Origin: Novosphingobium piscinae
GTDB taxonomy: Bacteria; Pseudomonadota; Alphaproteobacteria; Sphingomonadales; Sphingomonadaceae
Assembly (NCBI RefSeq): GCF_014230355.1
Contig: NZ_JACLAX010000007.1
Coordinates: 1-64,000, forward strand
DNA: 64,000 nucleotides
Reading direction: 5' to 3'
Part shown: piece after piece, positions 1-8,917 of the stretch
How positions within the stretch are numbered: the first letter of the stretch is position 1
How the letters are laid out: each line of letters starts with the position of its first letter
Translations under genes and position numbers: made by a program
Notes under the pieces: generated by a model
What the model was told of the DNA's origin: nothing
Databases searched by the model: none
The model's input: the letters and a program-made list of their open reading frames with translations, nothing else

Positions 1-2
1 CC

Positions 3-701
3 GACGCCGCTCTGGCCCCGAAAATACCGTCACCTGGCCCAACGACCGCTCCTAAGCACACTCTTAAGAGCACGCTTAAGAGCGCTCGCTGCCTACCCAG
101 GCAAGGCGGCCCCCGCCGGATGGATACGTCTCGCCGGGATACCCTGCGAGATTTGCGTCACAGATTGGAAGGCAGCCCAGCCCAAAGCAGGCGGCTCGAC
201 TTCATCTTTCCGACTTTGCGCACCGCCAGGCAGCGGCGTGGTGAGGCACCGCGCGGTGTGGACGCAGGAGCGTGGGCAACAACTGCGTATAATGACGAAC
301 TTGAAGATCGTTACGGCACCATAACCAGCGCATTGCATCCCGAGGTGGTCTTGGAAGCTGTGTTCGAGCGCGGAGAGCTTCGGGTTCTGGCCGACGGCGC
401 AACCATCATAAACGGCATCTTTGTTGGCCCGGTGGAAGGCCCATTCATCGCGGCCCAATGGAATGCCCGCCTCGATAGCTTCAACCCGCCAACCAACAAT
501 CCGGGGCGAGCGCTGGTCAATCTCCTTCGGAAACTGATCGTGACCGAAAATCAGGCTCTACGGGATCAGGTCATCGCGCTCGAACTCCAACAGCGCACGA
601 TGAAGGTAACTATCGCGCAACGGGAAGCGGCGCTGAATAATCAACTCTACGGCCTCTATGGGCTTACGGATGCCGAACGCCGGATGATCGAACAAGGGTA
701 G
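3..701 (+). CDS. C-terminal part of a probable type IIG restriction/adenine methyltransferase protein (partial at left edge)
   Basis: The reading frame is open from the window edge to the stop, so the true start may lie outside. The last ~150 residues are credible protein: a region rich in aromatic and proline residues, a long helix with many Q, R and E residues, and a terminal YGLYGLTDAERRMIEQ. That ending matches the way many class I/type IIG DNA methyltransferase-restriction proteins finish (helix, then LYGLT plus an acidic tail). The first ~75 codons look low-complexity and may not be translated; the ATG at position 120 has no convincing ribosome binding site. A small repeat of CTTAAGAGC lies at about 63-83. 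No methylase or nuclease motif is inside the window, so the call rests only on the C-terminal pattern and on the defence-type neighbours. Confidence 0.45.
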   Translation, partial: DAALAPKIPSPGPTTAPKHTLKSTLKSARCLPRQGGPRRMDTSRRDTLRDLRHRLEGSPAQSRRLDFIFPTLRTARQRRGEAPRGVDAGAWATTAYNDELEDRYGTITSALHPEVVLEAVFERGELRVLADGATIINGIFVGPVEGPFIAAQWNARLDSFNPPTNNPGRALVNLLRKLIVTENQALRDQVIALELQQRTMKVTIAQREAALNNQLYGLYGLTDAERRMIEQG

Positions 702-711
702 GGCAACGGAA

Positions 712-1545
712 CTAACATGAAGCAGCTCTCAAAACTGGCCTTATCTTGAGAAGTTTTGCTACTTCAACAACATGTCGTTTTGAAAACATCCAAGCTTTTG
801 TCTTGTCTCGGCATGAAATCCATTTTCCACCAAGTTCCTTCAATTCTTCCTTAACGTCCTTGCTGTCGCCCCGAATTATAAAAGCTTTCTCGGTGTAATC
901 TTCTAGCCAAACGTCGTCATCAGTAGTTGACGATGAAATTTTGGGAGTTTTGACTTTAATCTGTTTCTCTGAATCACCGGACTCTCTAGTCGATGCACGG
1001 ACAGCTTCGACCGTCCTTTTGTCGATCATTGGTCCTGTATTCATTTCTCGCATGATTATTACTAGTTGCCTCGAAAGTTTTTGACTCAACTCATTAACTG
1101 AATAATAATCCTCTTGAATTCCTTTATCACGAATTGACGATTTGAACTCTTTCAGCTTCTTAAACTGTTCAATGTCAACGTTATCAAGATCAACTTGTGC
1201 TTTTGAGAAATAAAGCATAACTGGCTTCTTGTTGTTAAGAAACCACTTTATTTCTTCGACAGTTCCACTGTCCTCAACGCCAGTAGGGGAGCCGAGACGC
1301 GTCCAGAAGGCTCCGATAAGCATATCGCACCCGCGGACAACTTGATCGTTGATGATCCCTTGCGGGCGATCCCCCATAGAGGGAGCGCTGTGCGTCTCCC
1401 ACATGACCGGCTGGAGCATTATGCCTTGCGTCTGTGCGTGCAGTGAATTCCACTCATGGAGACTTTGAGCAATGGCCTGCCGCTCATGGGGTACGTCGGA
1501 CGGCGATGCAATCAACACGTTGTAAACGGTTGCAGAAAAAGGCAT
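712..1545 (-). CDS. DUF4062 domain protein
   Basis: The 277-residue protein starts at an ATG preceded by GAGAGGG five bases upstream; a longer reading from 1623 has no such site. Residues 8-115 carry the DUF4062 pattern: LIASPSDV near the start, a tryptophan-glutamate pair before a polar loop, GDRPQGIIN, and CDMLIGAFWTRLGSPTG. DUF4062 is a Rossmann-like domain often found at the N terminus of NLR/STAND-like and other conflict proteins; here no ATPase follows. The C-terminal ~45 residues (LKELGGKWISCRDKTKAWMF) resemble a short module of the GGKW-W-F type, which I cannot name. The gene is convergent with the methylase fragment and divergent from the nuclease gene. AT content is clearly higher than in the core genes. 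Function is unknown; a sensing role in defence is inferred. Confidence 0.75.
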   Translation of the reverse strand: MPFSATVYNVLIASPSDVPHERQAIAQSLHEWNSLHAQTQGIMLQPVMWETHSAPSMGDRPQGIINDQVVRGCDMLIGAFWTRLGSPTGVEDSGTVEEIKWFLNNKKPVMLYFSKAQVDLDNVDIEQFKKLKEFKSSIRDKGIQEDYYSVNELSQKLSRQLVIIMREMNTGPMIDKRTVEAVRASTRESGDSEKQIKVKTPKISSSTTDDDVWLEDYTEKAFIIRGDSKDVKEELKELGGKWISCRDKTKAWMFSKRHVVEVAKLLKIRPVLRAASC

Positions 1546-1723
1546 TTTCCCTCTCGACTTCCTCGGTGGCGTCCAAAAGATCATTACACAAGCCCACGAT
1601 AGCGTGTTCGGCCAGCAATCCAACCTTGCACGTTAACAGGTTCCGGACATTGTATTCAGGGCTGACTGCTCTTTCATAGTTTGGCTGACGAGTGTATCTA
1701 TATATCATTCTGGAGGACAGAAA

Positions 1724-3181
1724 ATGGGCAGTCGTCGTCGAAATCAGCGGGTTTCTAAAGTATTCAATCTTCGTCGATCACAGGCGACGTTAGATTTTGT
1801 GGACGTCGACATAGAGCGAGACACCCGCGTATTTATTAGCCCGCGTGCGCTGACTTTGATGCAAACGGATTGGGGGGATGGATGTGTATCGCTCATCCAA
1901 AATTTCTTCGAGAGGGTTATTCAACTCATCAAAGATGGCAAGGACAGAGCTGCGGAAGCGTTGCTGCAAGAGCTGCGTGAACCCAACGAAACTCACTTAG
2001 GCATGTCGCGCGAGAAGTCACGTGGACGTGCTCTCGGAAATGAGTCGGCTCACGATGTCTGGACCGCACTCAGCCAGAGTGCAGCAGCGAAGTCCGGCCT
2101 AATCCGAGATCTTGAAGACACAGTTTTGCTTATCCCAGGAATTTCAGTCGACATTGTGTCTGATATTACGACGAACATTATTCGTGGCCCGTTGATTGAA
2201 TATACGCAAGAGCAAGCGAATCAAATCGGCATCCCTCTTGAGCAGGGTATTCCTTCGGGTCCGATGTGGCATCCCAGTCGTGGAGAATGGATCACGCAGT
2301 TCGTTGATCTTCCAATGACGAAAACCGGAAAGCTTCTGCTTGTTCCTAAAGCGATTGTAAGGCGCACTTCGCTGTATGATACGCAATACTTTTATCGCCA
2401 TTACATGCTTGAAGAAATGCAGCGTGAGGAATTGAAAGCTGGTTCAGCACTGGTGACGATGCTGAAAAAAGGGCCGAAGGTCCATAAGAAAGACCTCATC
2501 GAAAAATACGGCAGCAATAAAAAGGCTGTCATTGAACAGACGCTCAAACGACCCGACGTGTTGGATGAGTACCGCAATGAAGTGGGAAAACGACCTTTCC
2601 TGCCGCTTAGTCACGAAGACCTTGATCATGTCGAAGGCGACAAGCCGACTGATTGGGACGCGCTTTTGACAGCTGTGACGTCGCTCCGCACCGGGGCGGA
2701 ACATGCGAGCGCATATGAGAAGACCATCGAGGCCTTGCTCACGGCATTGTTTTATCCCGACCTCGTGCATCCGGTTTACCAGCATGAAATTCATCAAGGT
2801 AGGAAAAGGATAGATATCAAATACACCAACATGGCAGGCGTAGGCTTCTTTGAGTGGCTCGCGAAGCACTACATGGCCCCCCAAATCTTCGTCGAATGCA
2901 AAAACTACCGCAGTGAGGTGGCCAATCCTGAACTCGACCAGCTTTCAGGGCGCTTCGGCAGGAGTCGGGGTAATGTTGGCATCCTTGTGGCCCGTCGGTT
3001 CGACGATAAGGCTAGGTTCGAGCAACGCTGCCGCGACACAGCGCTGGACGGTCGTGGGTACATCATTGCGCTAGATGACGATGACCTAACCGCTTTGGTA
3101 GCAGCCCGGAGAATAGAAAAGGAACCGCAATACCGGGAGTATCCCATCCTGCGGCAGCGTTTTGACGCTATTATCTCTTAG
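1724..3181 (+). CDS. Putative PD-(D/E)XK nuclease (restriction-endonuclease-like) protein
   Basis: This 485-residue protein has a strong ribosome binding site (GGAGGA) eight bases before ATG. The N-terminal ~320 residues match nothing I recognise. Residues ~325-455 look like a restriction endonuclease fold: a helix YEKTIEALLTALFYP, then RKRIDIKY with the acidic residue, then IFVECKNY giving the E-x-K element, then a glutamine/arginine helix and a VGILVARRF strand. This arrangement is typical of PD-(D/E)XK enzymes that cut DNA. It sits between DUF4062 and a tRNA-Thr, in DNA of lower GC than the core, which fits a transferred defence gene. I see no methyltransferase partner for it in the window, so it may be a solitary nuclease or part of a system with the divergent DUF4062 gene. 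Confidence 0.6.
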   Translation: MGSRRRNQRVSKVFNLRRSQATLDFVDVDIERDTRVFISPRALTLMQTDWGDGCVSLIQNFFERVIQLIKDGKDRAAEALLQELREPNETHLGMSREKSRGRALGNESAHDVWTALSQSAAAKSGLIRDLEDTVLLIPGISVDIVSDITTNIIRGPLIEYTQEQANQIGIPLEQGIPSGPMWHPSRGEWITQFVDLPMTKTGKLLLVPKAIVRRTSLYDTQYFYRHYMLEEMQREELKAGSALVTMLKKGPKVHKKDLIEKYGSNKKAVIEQTLKRPDVLDEYRNEVGKRPFLPLSHEDLDHVEGDKPTDWDALLTAVTSLRTGAEHASAYEKTIEALLTALFYPDLVHPVYQHEIHQGRKRIDIKYTNMAGVGFFEWLAKHYMAPQIFVECKNYRSEVANPELDQLSGRFGRSRGNVGILVARRFDDKARFEQRCRDTALDGRGYIIALDDDDLTALVAARRIEKEPQYREYPILRQRFDAIIS

Positions 3182-3276
3182 GGCTTGGCTGCGCTCAAAA
3201 GGGATTCCAAACTTCTAGATTCTTATATCGCGCGAGAAGCGGGCTTAGAGACGTCTGGCTCACGTGCCATCCCAAG

Positions 3277-3296
3277 CCCCCCCCCCGGGGGGGGGG
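3277..3296. repeat. C10-G10 homopolymer inverted repeat
   Basis: Ten consecutive C are followed directly by ten consecutive G. The block lies in a gene-free stretch (3182-3410) between the nuclease gene and tRNA-Thr; I see no other gene or clear signal in that stretch. A fold-back of these two runs would have no loop. It could be a slippage-prone tract, part of a terminator, or an assembly error. Confidence 0.8.
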
Positions 3297-3410
3297 CCCT
3301 CTCTGTCGCAAATCAGCGCTTTGGCTTGGCATTTTTGACAATGTGAGTGGGGATGCAGTGAGGGAACTTTTCAACTACGTCGACGACATCGCCTAACTCA
3401 TTGAAAAATA

Positions 3411-3486
3411 TGGTGCCGCTTACGTGACTCGAACACGTGACCCCATCATTACGAATGATGTGCTCTACCAACTGAGCTAAAGCGGC
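3411..3486 (-). tRNA. tRNA-Thr (anticodon CGU)
   Basis: Read on the minus strand this is a complete 76-base cloverleaf. It has an acceptor stem GCCGCTT/AAGCGGC, a D arm GCTC...GAGC, an anticodon stem CATCA/TGATG around loop TTCGTAA (anticodon CGT, reading ACG), a T arm ACGTG-TTCGAGT-CACGT and an encoded CCA. Its 3' end lies toward the left accessory block, the usual orientation for a tRNA used as an integration site. Confidence 0.97.
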
Positions 3487-3574
3487 GCTGCCTGGGCGGG
3501 TGCCGGCGGGCAGGGGCGGCCTCTACAAGGTCGGGGCGGATCGTGCAATCCGTTTTGCGGCGGCTGTGCGTGGC

Positions 3575-5389
3575 TCAGCGGATGGGGGCCACGCTCACTG
3601 TGCAGCCGGCCCGGCGGGCCGCGCGCTTCTGGGCTTCCTGGAGCGACGAGGCCCGGACGGGAACCGGCTCCTGGTAGTAGCGGTAGGTTTCGGCAAAGGC
3701 CGGGGCATCGGCGAAGGCGATCGTGCGGCCGGGGCAGAGCCGGGCCAGGTCCGCGGGAAAGACCAGGCTGCCAAGCAGCAGGCGCGGGCGGTTGCTCAGA
3801 TCGGGGCGGTTGAGGACGAAGTTGGTCCCGAACGGCAGGCTGGTGGAATCGACCACCACATAGTCGGCATCCAGCCGGGCGAAGGCCTGGGCGGCGCGGG
3901 CATAGGGGGCGATCATCGTCCGGACCATCGCCGCGTGCACCGGCAGCAGCACGGCGAAGGACAGCAGGCTCGACACCAGCAGCGCCCGCCGCGGCGTGCC
4001 GCCGTTGGCGCGCAGCCAGCGCCAGCCGAAGCCCCCCAGCAGGCAGAGGTTGCCGATCAGCCCGTGGAGATAGCGATAGCCCCAGCCGTGCCCCTGCGGC
4101 GGCAGCAGGATCAGCATGGCGACGAAGGTGACCGGCAGACCCCAGGCCAGCGCCCGGGCCAGATCGTCGCGCCCGGCGCAGCGCCAGGTTCCGACCAGCG
4201 CCAGCGGCACCAGCAGCACGTGCTGCCAGGTGATGAATCGCAGCAGGTTGCCGGCCATGACGCAGAGCGCGGTGACGTTGGGCGGGGTCAGCAGCGCGGC
4301 GATGCGCGGCAGGAAGCCGAACTGCTCGGCCGGCCCCGCGGGCAGGACCGTGGTGGCCTGGGCGGCCAGCCAGTGCGGCCAGGCCAGCCAGACCAGGCCG
4401 ATCACCAGATAGCCGCCGCAATAGAGCGCCAGCGTGCGCCAGCGGCCCTGGCGCCGCAGCAGGTCGAGGAAGGGCAGCACGAACAGGGGATGGAACAGCG
4501 GCTGGTGGATGCCCGTGGCGAGCAGGCCGGTCAGCAGGGCCCCGGCGTGCCCGGCGCGGGTGCCGCGCAGGAACAGCGCGAGCCAGATCAGGTTGAAGGC
4601 CAGGTGCGTGGTCATCGCGAAGGCGGCCGTGCCGATCAGCACCACCTGCGACGAACCGGCATAGCCAAGCAGTACCACGCCCTGGGTGGCCCGGTCCCCT
4701 GGCCAGAGCCGCTCGGCGATCCGCCACAGGGCCAGCCCGCCCAGCCCGACCAGCACCGGGGAGACCAGTGACAGCGGGATGATCTGGCCCAGCAGCGCAC
4801 GGATTGCGGCATTCACCGGCAGATAGCCCGAGACCAGTCCTTCGCGGTCGCCGATCGGGAACAGGAACAGGTCGTTGAGCCCGCTGAAGAACGGGATCAT
4901 GGCGGGCGGAAACGGCCAGAACAGCCGGCCCGCGGCGAAGATCCGGGCGTCGAACACCGCCATGTGCTCGTCCCGGGTGAAATCGTGGTCGAACAGCACC
5001 TGGGTGCGGATCAGCCAGATGCCGCCCGCCAGCACCGCCAGCCCCGCCAGCACGGCCCAGCCCATGCCGTGGGCGGACGGACTGGCGGTCCGGCCTGCCT
5101 CCGCTGCCGCCGGCGTGGCCGCGGCGCGCGCGGCCAGGACCGGCCGCAGCCCTGCCAGCGCCAGCCAGGCGCCGATCCCTGCCGCCACCGGCAGATCCTG
5201 CCGCTCGGCACAGAACAGCGTGAGGAAAACCAGGCTGTCGGGGTACCAGGCATTGGGGGTGATCAGCAGCGCGAGTCCGCCGGACAGCGCCAGGATGGCC
5301 AGGGTGGCCAGCACCGCGCCGCGCAGCGCGCTGGCGGCACCGGTCGTCGGCGCCTGGTCGGTTGCTGGCGTGTCCGGCCTGAGCGCCAT
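3575..5389 (-). CDS. Polytopic membrane protein, GT-C-type glycosyltransferase-like
   Basis: The 604-residue protein has about ten hydrophobic segments, starting with one at residues ~25-45. After the third segment there is an acidic loop with FDHDFTRDEH followed by AVFDARIFAAGRLFWPFP. An acidic DE motif in the first large periplasmic loop, followed by a tract with small residues and prolines, is characteristic of GT-C enzymes (mannosyl/arabinosyltransferase type, PMT_2 and relatives) that use polyprenyl-phosphate sugars at the outer face of the inner membrane. The last ~90 residues form a soluble domain. Start: GAGGGA lies upstream of ATG 5389. The closest family and sugar cannot be told from sequence alone, and no surface-polysaccharide neighbours are present. 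Confidence 0.6.
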   Translation of the reverse strand: MALRPDTPATDQAPTTGAASALRGAVLATLAILALSGGLALLITPNAWYPDSLVFLTLFCAERQDLPVAAGIGAWLALAGLRPVLAARAAATPAAAEAGRTASPSAHGMGWAVLAGLAVLAGGIWLIRTQVLFDHDFTRDEHMAVFDARIFAAGRLFWPFPPAMIPFFSGLNDLFLFPIGDREGLVSGYLPVNAAIRALLGQIIPLSLVSPVLVGLGGLALWRIAERLWPGDRATQGVVLLGYAGSSQVVLIGTAAFAMTTHLAFNLIWLALFLRGTRAGHAGALLTGLLATGIHQPLFHPLFVLPFLDLLRRQGRWRTLALYCGGYLVIGLVWLAWPHWLAAQATTVLPAGPAEQFGFLPRIAALLTPPNVTALCVMAGNLLRFITWQHVLLVPLALVGTWRCAGRDDLARALAWGLPVTFVAMLILLPPQGHGWGYRYLHGLIGNLCLLGGFGWRWLRANGGTPRRALLVSSLLSFAVLLPVHAAMVRTMIAPYARAAQAFARLDADYVVVDSTSLPFGTNFVLNRPDLSNRPRLLLGSLVFPADLARLCPGRTIAFADAPAFAETYRYYQEPVPVRASSLQEAQKRAARRAGCTVSVAPIR

Positions 5390-5601
5390 TGTTCATGTCC
5401 CTCGCTTCCCGCCCCAAAGCAGAGTTCCGCCACAGCGGCAAGGGGACGCTGGGGACAGGGCCGGAGCCGTCCGCCGGGAACCTGCTGCCAGGCAGCGGCG
5501 TTGAGGCAGCGATGGCCGGGATCACGCCGCGAGCACGGCCGGATCGAGGCTACACATCTGCCCCGGCGCGGCGCGGGGCGCGAGACTTGCCGGGGACCGC
5601 G

Positions 5602-5808
5602 ATGAGCGAAGACACCACCAGACGCGGAACCATCGCCCAGGCCCAGGCGGCCGATGGGACAGGCTATGAACTGCGCTACTTCGCCCGCAAGCACGGCCTC
5701 ACCACGGCCCAGGCCATGGCGCTGATCCGCCGGATCGGCAATGATCGGGCCAAGTTGAACGAGGCCGCGGTGCAGCTGCGGCGCAGCCTCTCCGGCCGCC
5801 CGGCCTGA
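5602..5808 (+). CDS. Small DUF3606-like protein
   Basis: A 68-residue soluble protein. The central part, GYELRYFARKHGLTTAQAMAL followed by an RIGNDRAKLNEAA helix, has the length and layout of DUF3606: a short helix-turn-helix-like pair ending in a basic helix. A longer in-frame reading from 5389 has no support, because it overlaps the start region of the divergent membrane-protein gene and is compositionally poor. Function unknown. It lies just upstream of the DUF983 gene on the same strand with a 46-base gap and may share its transcript. Confidence 0.6.
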   Translation: MSEDTTRRGTIAQAQAADGTGYELRYFARKHGLTTAQAMALIRRIGNDRAKLNEAAVQLRRSLSGRPA

Positions 5809-5854
5809 CCGCTGAGCGCGGCCGCGCTTGCCGGGCAGCGGCCGGAGGGTCTAG

Positions 5855-6289
5855 GTGGAGGCGGTGAGCGCCGCCGATTCTCCCCCGCCTGGCCCGGGGC
5901 CCGCCCAGCCGGGCCTGCCGCGCTCGGGCTGGGCGGCGCTGGGCCGCGGCCTGATGGGGCGCTGTCCGCGCTGCGCCGCCGGGCCGCTGTTCGGACGCTG
6001 GCTCAAGCCGCTCGCGGCCTGTCCGGCCTGCGCGGTCGACTGGACGCCGCAGCAGGCGGACGATTTCCCGGCCTATCTCTCGATCCTCGTCACCGGCCAT
6101 CTGCTGGCCCCGGTCCTGATCGCCCTCGTGCGCGACTTCGAACTGGGTCCGGGCGCCCTCGCGGCGATCATCCTGCCGCTGGCGGCCGGGCTGATGATGG
6201 GCCTGCTGCAGCCGGCCAAGGGCGCGGTGATCGCGCTGCAGTGGTGGCACGGCCTGCACGGGTTCATCCGCGAACGCCGCGAGGTCTGA
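5855..6289 (+). CDS. DUF983 family membrane protein
   Basis: The 144-residue protein starts at a GTG with GGAGGG five bases upstream. After a proline-rich N-terminal ~25 residues it has two CxxC knuckles (CPRC and CPAC) separated by about 22 residues, then two hydrophobic helices. This zinc-ribbon plus two-helix arrangement is the DUF983 family, widespread in alphaproteobacteria and often near cytochrome oxidase assembly or cell-envelope genes. Its function is not established. It is on the plus strand and convergent with the MarR gene that follows. Confidence 0.85.
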   Translation: MEAVSAADSPPPGPGPAQPGLPRSGWAALGRGLMGRCPRCAAGPLFGRWLKPLAACPACAVDWTPQQADDFPAYLSILVTGHLLAPVLIALVRDFELGPGALAAIILPLAAGLMMGLLQPAKGAVIALQWWHGLHGFIRERREV

Positions 6290-6321
6290 CCCGCACTGCG
6301 GCCACGGCCCGGCAGCGCGGC

Positions 6322-6765
6322 TCAGCGTTCGCCGTCAAGGTTCTGCCGCAGGCGGGCCAGCAGTGTGCGCAGCTGGTCCTGCTCGATCGGCCCGAACCCG
6401 GCGAGGACGCCCCCGGTCACGTCGCTGACCGTGCCGCGCAGCTGCTCGAGCAGGCGCCCGCCAGCTGCCGTGAGGTGGAGCCGCCAGGTCCGCCGGTCCG
6501 CCGGGTCGGCCCGGCGCTCGACCAGCCCGGCCTTTTCCAGCCGGTCGATCATGCGTCCAGCGGTGATCGCCTCGACCTCAAGCTCGGCCGCGAGCACGGC
6601 CTGGCTCTCGCCCGGACGCGCGTTCAGCATGCCCAGCACGCGCCACTGCGAACCCGTCACCCCGAAGCTGCGCGCGGCGTTGTCGAACCGCTTGCGGAAC
6701 ATCCGGCTGATGTCGCTCGCCAAGAACACGATTTCCAGTTCGGGACTGTCGGTCGGGCGGGCCAT
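6322..6765 (-). CDS. MarR family transcriptional regulator
   Basis: The 147-residue protein is the standard size for MarR regulators. It contains the winged-helix pattern: VTGSQWRVLGML, a recognition region AVLAAELEVEAITAGRMIDRLEKAGLVERR, and the wing ADPADRRTWRLHLT. MarR proteins bind as dimers to inverted repeats and usually repress adjacent genes until a phenolic or oxidised ligand binds. The gene is divergent from the aldo/keto reductase gene (116-base gap), which is therefore the likely target along with itself. Two inverted partial copies of CGAAC(C)GTCCGC flank this gap at 6781-6792 and 6848-6858. Confidence 0.9.
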   Translation of the reverse strand: MARPTDSPELEIVFLASDISRMFRKRFDNAARSFGVTGSQWRVLGMLNARPGESQAVLAAELEVEAITAGRMIDRLEKAGLVERRADPADRRTWRLHLTAAGGRLLEQLRGTVSDVTGGVLAGFGPIEQDQLRTLLARLRQNLDGER

Positions 6766-6881
6766 CGCCCCGGCCTAGCACGAACCGTCCGCAAGTAAAC
6801 GCTGCCCCGGAGCGGCCCGTTGCAGCCGGCGCGGAATGGTGTAACCGGCGGACGTTCGACGAGGATCATGGTGGAACTCCA

Positions 6882-7874
6882 ATGAAGACCAAGCGCTTAC
6901 TCTGCGGCAAGCCGATCACGCCGGTGGCGATGGGCTGCATGAACGTGTTCAACGTCTATGGCCCCTCGCTGCCGTGGGACGAGGCTGCGCGGGTGTTCGA
7001 GCAGGCCCTCGACCTGGGCTACGACCACTTCGACACCGCGCGGCTCTATGGCGCCGGTCGCAGCGAGGAGCTGATCGGCGAACGCCTGAGCCACCGCCGC
7101 GGCGAGTTCACCCTCGCGTCGAAGATGGGCATATTCGCGGCCGAGGGCCGGCGCTGGATCGACTGCCGTCCCGAGACGATCCGCACCGAATGCGAGATCA
7201 GCCTGCGCGCGCTGAAGACTGACCACATCGACCTCTACTACATGCATCGCCGGGACCGTTCGGTGCCGATCGAGGATTCGGTCGGGGAGATGGCCGAGCT
7301 GGTGGCCGAGGGGAAGATCGGCGGGATCGGCCTGTCCGAGATGAGCGCCGAGACCCTGCGCCGGGCTCATGCGACCCATCCGATCGCAGCGATGCAGACC
7401 GAGTATTCCCCGTTCTCGCGCAACGTCGAGATCGCCCTGCTCGAGGCCACTCGCGAACTCGGCGTGGCGCTGGTCGCCTTCTCGCCGATTGGACGCGGGG
7501 CGCTGGGCGGGGCGCTGCGCGATCCGGCGGGGCTGCCCCAGGGCGACCTGCGCGGAACCCTGCCACGATTCCAGGGCGAAAACTGGGAACACAACCTGGG
7601 CCTGATCGAGACCTTCGTGGGCCTGGCGGCCGGGGCCGGGGTCACCCCGGCGCAACTCGCGCTGGGCTGGGTCCTGGCGCGCGGCGATCACGTCATAGCC
7701 CTGCCGGGCACCCGGTCGCTCCCGCACCTGGCCGAGAACATCGCCCGTGCCGACTGGCGGCCCGACCCCGCCCTCGTCGCGCGGATCGACCAGTTGTTCG
7801 CGCCCGGGGCGGTAGCGGGCGGACGCTATACCCCGGCGTTGCAGGCGACGATCGAGACCGAGGAGTTCGCCTGA
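6882..7874 (+). CDS. Aldo/keto reductase
   Basis: This 330-residue cytosolic enzyme has the catalytic tetrad of the family: Asp and Tyr in FDTARLYGAGRSEELIG, Lys in TLASKMG, and His in LYYMHRRD. The later pattern VAFSPIGRGALGG and the final NADPH-binding region with GTRSLPHLAEN are also typical. Such enzymes reduce aldehydes or ketones with NADPH; the substrate cannot be predicted here. The loop YSPFSRNVE is characteristic of the AKR group that includes yeast-type pyridoxal reductase and auxin-induced-like proteins. It is divergent from a MarR gene, which suggests induction by a reactive or aromatic compound. Confidence 0.92.
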   Translation: MKTKRLLCGKPITPVAMGCMNVFNVYGPSLPWDEAARVFEQALDLGYDHFDTARLYGAGRSEELIGERLSHRRGEFTLASKMGIFAAEGRRWIDCRPETIRTECEISLRALKTDHIDLYYMHRRDRSVPIEDSVGEMAELVAEGKIGGIGLSEMSAETLRRAHATHPIAAMQTEYSPFSRNVEIALLEATRELGVALVAFSPIGRGALGGALRDPAGLPQGDLRGTLPRFQGENWEHNLGLIETFVGLAAGAGVTPAQLALGWVLARGDHVIALPGTRSLPHLAENIARADWRPDPALVARIDQLFAPGAVAGGRYTPALQATIETEEFA

Positions 7875-7887
7875 GCCGCTGGCCGGC

Positions 7888-8739
7888 TCAATGGCGGAAC
7901 ACGACGGTCTTGTGTCCGTCGAGGAACACGCGGTCCTCGAGATGCAGCTGCACGGCTTCGGCGAGCACGCGCCGCTCGATATCGCGGCCCTTGCGCACCA
8001 GGTCCTCGGGCGAATCCGCATGGCTGATCGCCTCGACGTCCTGATGGATGATCGGGCCCTCGTCGAGATCGGCGGTGACGTAGTGCGCGGTGGCGCCGAT
8101 CATCTTGACCCCGCGGGCATGGGCCTGGTGGTAGGGCTTGGCGCCCTTGAAGCCGGGCAGGAACGAATGGTGGATGTTGATGCAGCGCCCGGCCAGGAAA
8201 GCGGCCATGTCGTCCGACAGGATCTGCATGTAGCGCGCCAGCACGATCAGTTCCGCTCCGGTCCCCTCGACCAGGGCCTTGATCGCCGCCTCCTGCTGCG
8301 GCTTGGTGTCCTTGGTGATCGGGAGGTGATGGAACGGCAGGCCGCCGATCGCGGGCACGTCAAGGGCTGTCCGCGGATGGTTGCTGGCGATCGCGACGAC
8401 CTCCATCGGCAGTTCGCCGATCGCCTGCCGGTAGAGCAGGTCGCTCAGGCAATGGTCGAACTTGCTGACCAGCAGCAGGACCCGGCGCCGTTCGCCCGCG
8501 GCGCGCACCTGCCAGTCCATCCCCAGCCGGTTGGCGACCTCGGCCAGGCCGGCGCGCACCTGTTCGGGCGCCAGGTCGGCGCAGGCGAACTTGATCCGCA
8601 TGAAAAAGAGGCCGGTATCGATCGCGTTGTACTGCTGCGCCTCGCGGATGTTACCGCCGAGCTGGAACAGCCGGCCGGTGACGGCGGCGACCAGACCGGG
8701 GCGGTCCAGGCAGGACAGGGTCAGGACGTATTCTTGCAT
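7888..8739 (-). CDS. purU: Formyltetrahydrofolate deformylase
   Basis: The 283-residue protein hydrolyses 10-formyl-THF to THF and formate, balancing one-carbon pools and supplying formate for purine synthesis. Residues 1-85 form an ACT domain ([20 protein letters not shown]) and the rest a formyltransferase fold. Active-site elements are present: [16 protein letters not shown] with the catalytic Asn and His, and [13 protein letters not shown] with the Asp. I chose the ATG at 8739, which gives the usual PurU length; the reading can extend to 8970 but that part has no family match. The gene is divergent from ppk. Confidence 0.95.
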   Translation of the reverse strand: MQEYVLTLSCLDRPGLVAAVTGRLFQLGGNIREAQQYNAIDTGLFFMRIKFACADLAPEQVRAGLAEVANRLGMDWQVRAAGERRRVLLLVSKFDHCLSDLLYRQAIGELPMEVVAIASNHPRTALDVPAIGGLPFHHLPITKDTKPQQEAAIKALVEGTGAELIVLARYMQILSDDMAAFLAGRCINIHHSFLPGFKGAKPYHQAHARGVKMIGATAHYVTADLDEGPIIHQDVEAISHADSPEDLVRKGRDIERRVLAEAVQLHLEDRVFLDGHKTVVFRH

Positions 8740-8917
8740 CGGCGCGTTCTCTTGCCGTGGCCGGATCGCCGCGGCCCATGCGCCAGACGGCGGCGTGGGG
8801 CAAGTGGGGCCGCGCAACCGGAGCAGCCCCCAGCCCCTTCCCTTGCCGTCACGGGACTGTAACATCGCGGTCCCAAGCGGCAGGAAAGGCAGTCGTGTGA
8901 AGGGCAGGTTACAGGCG

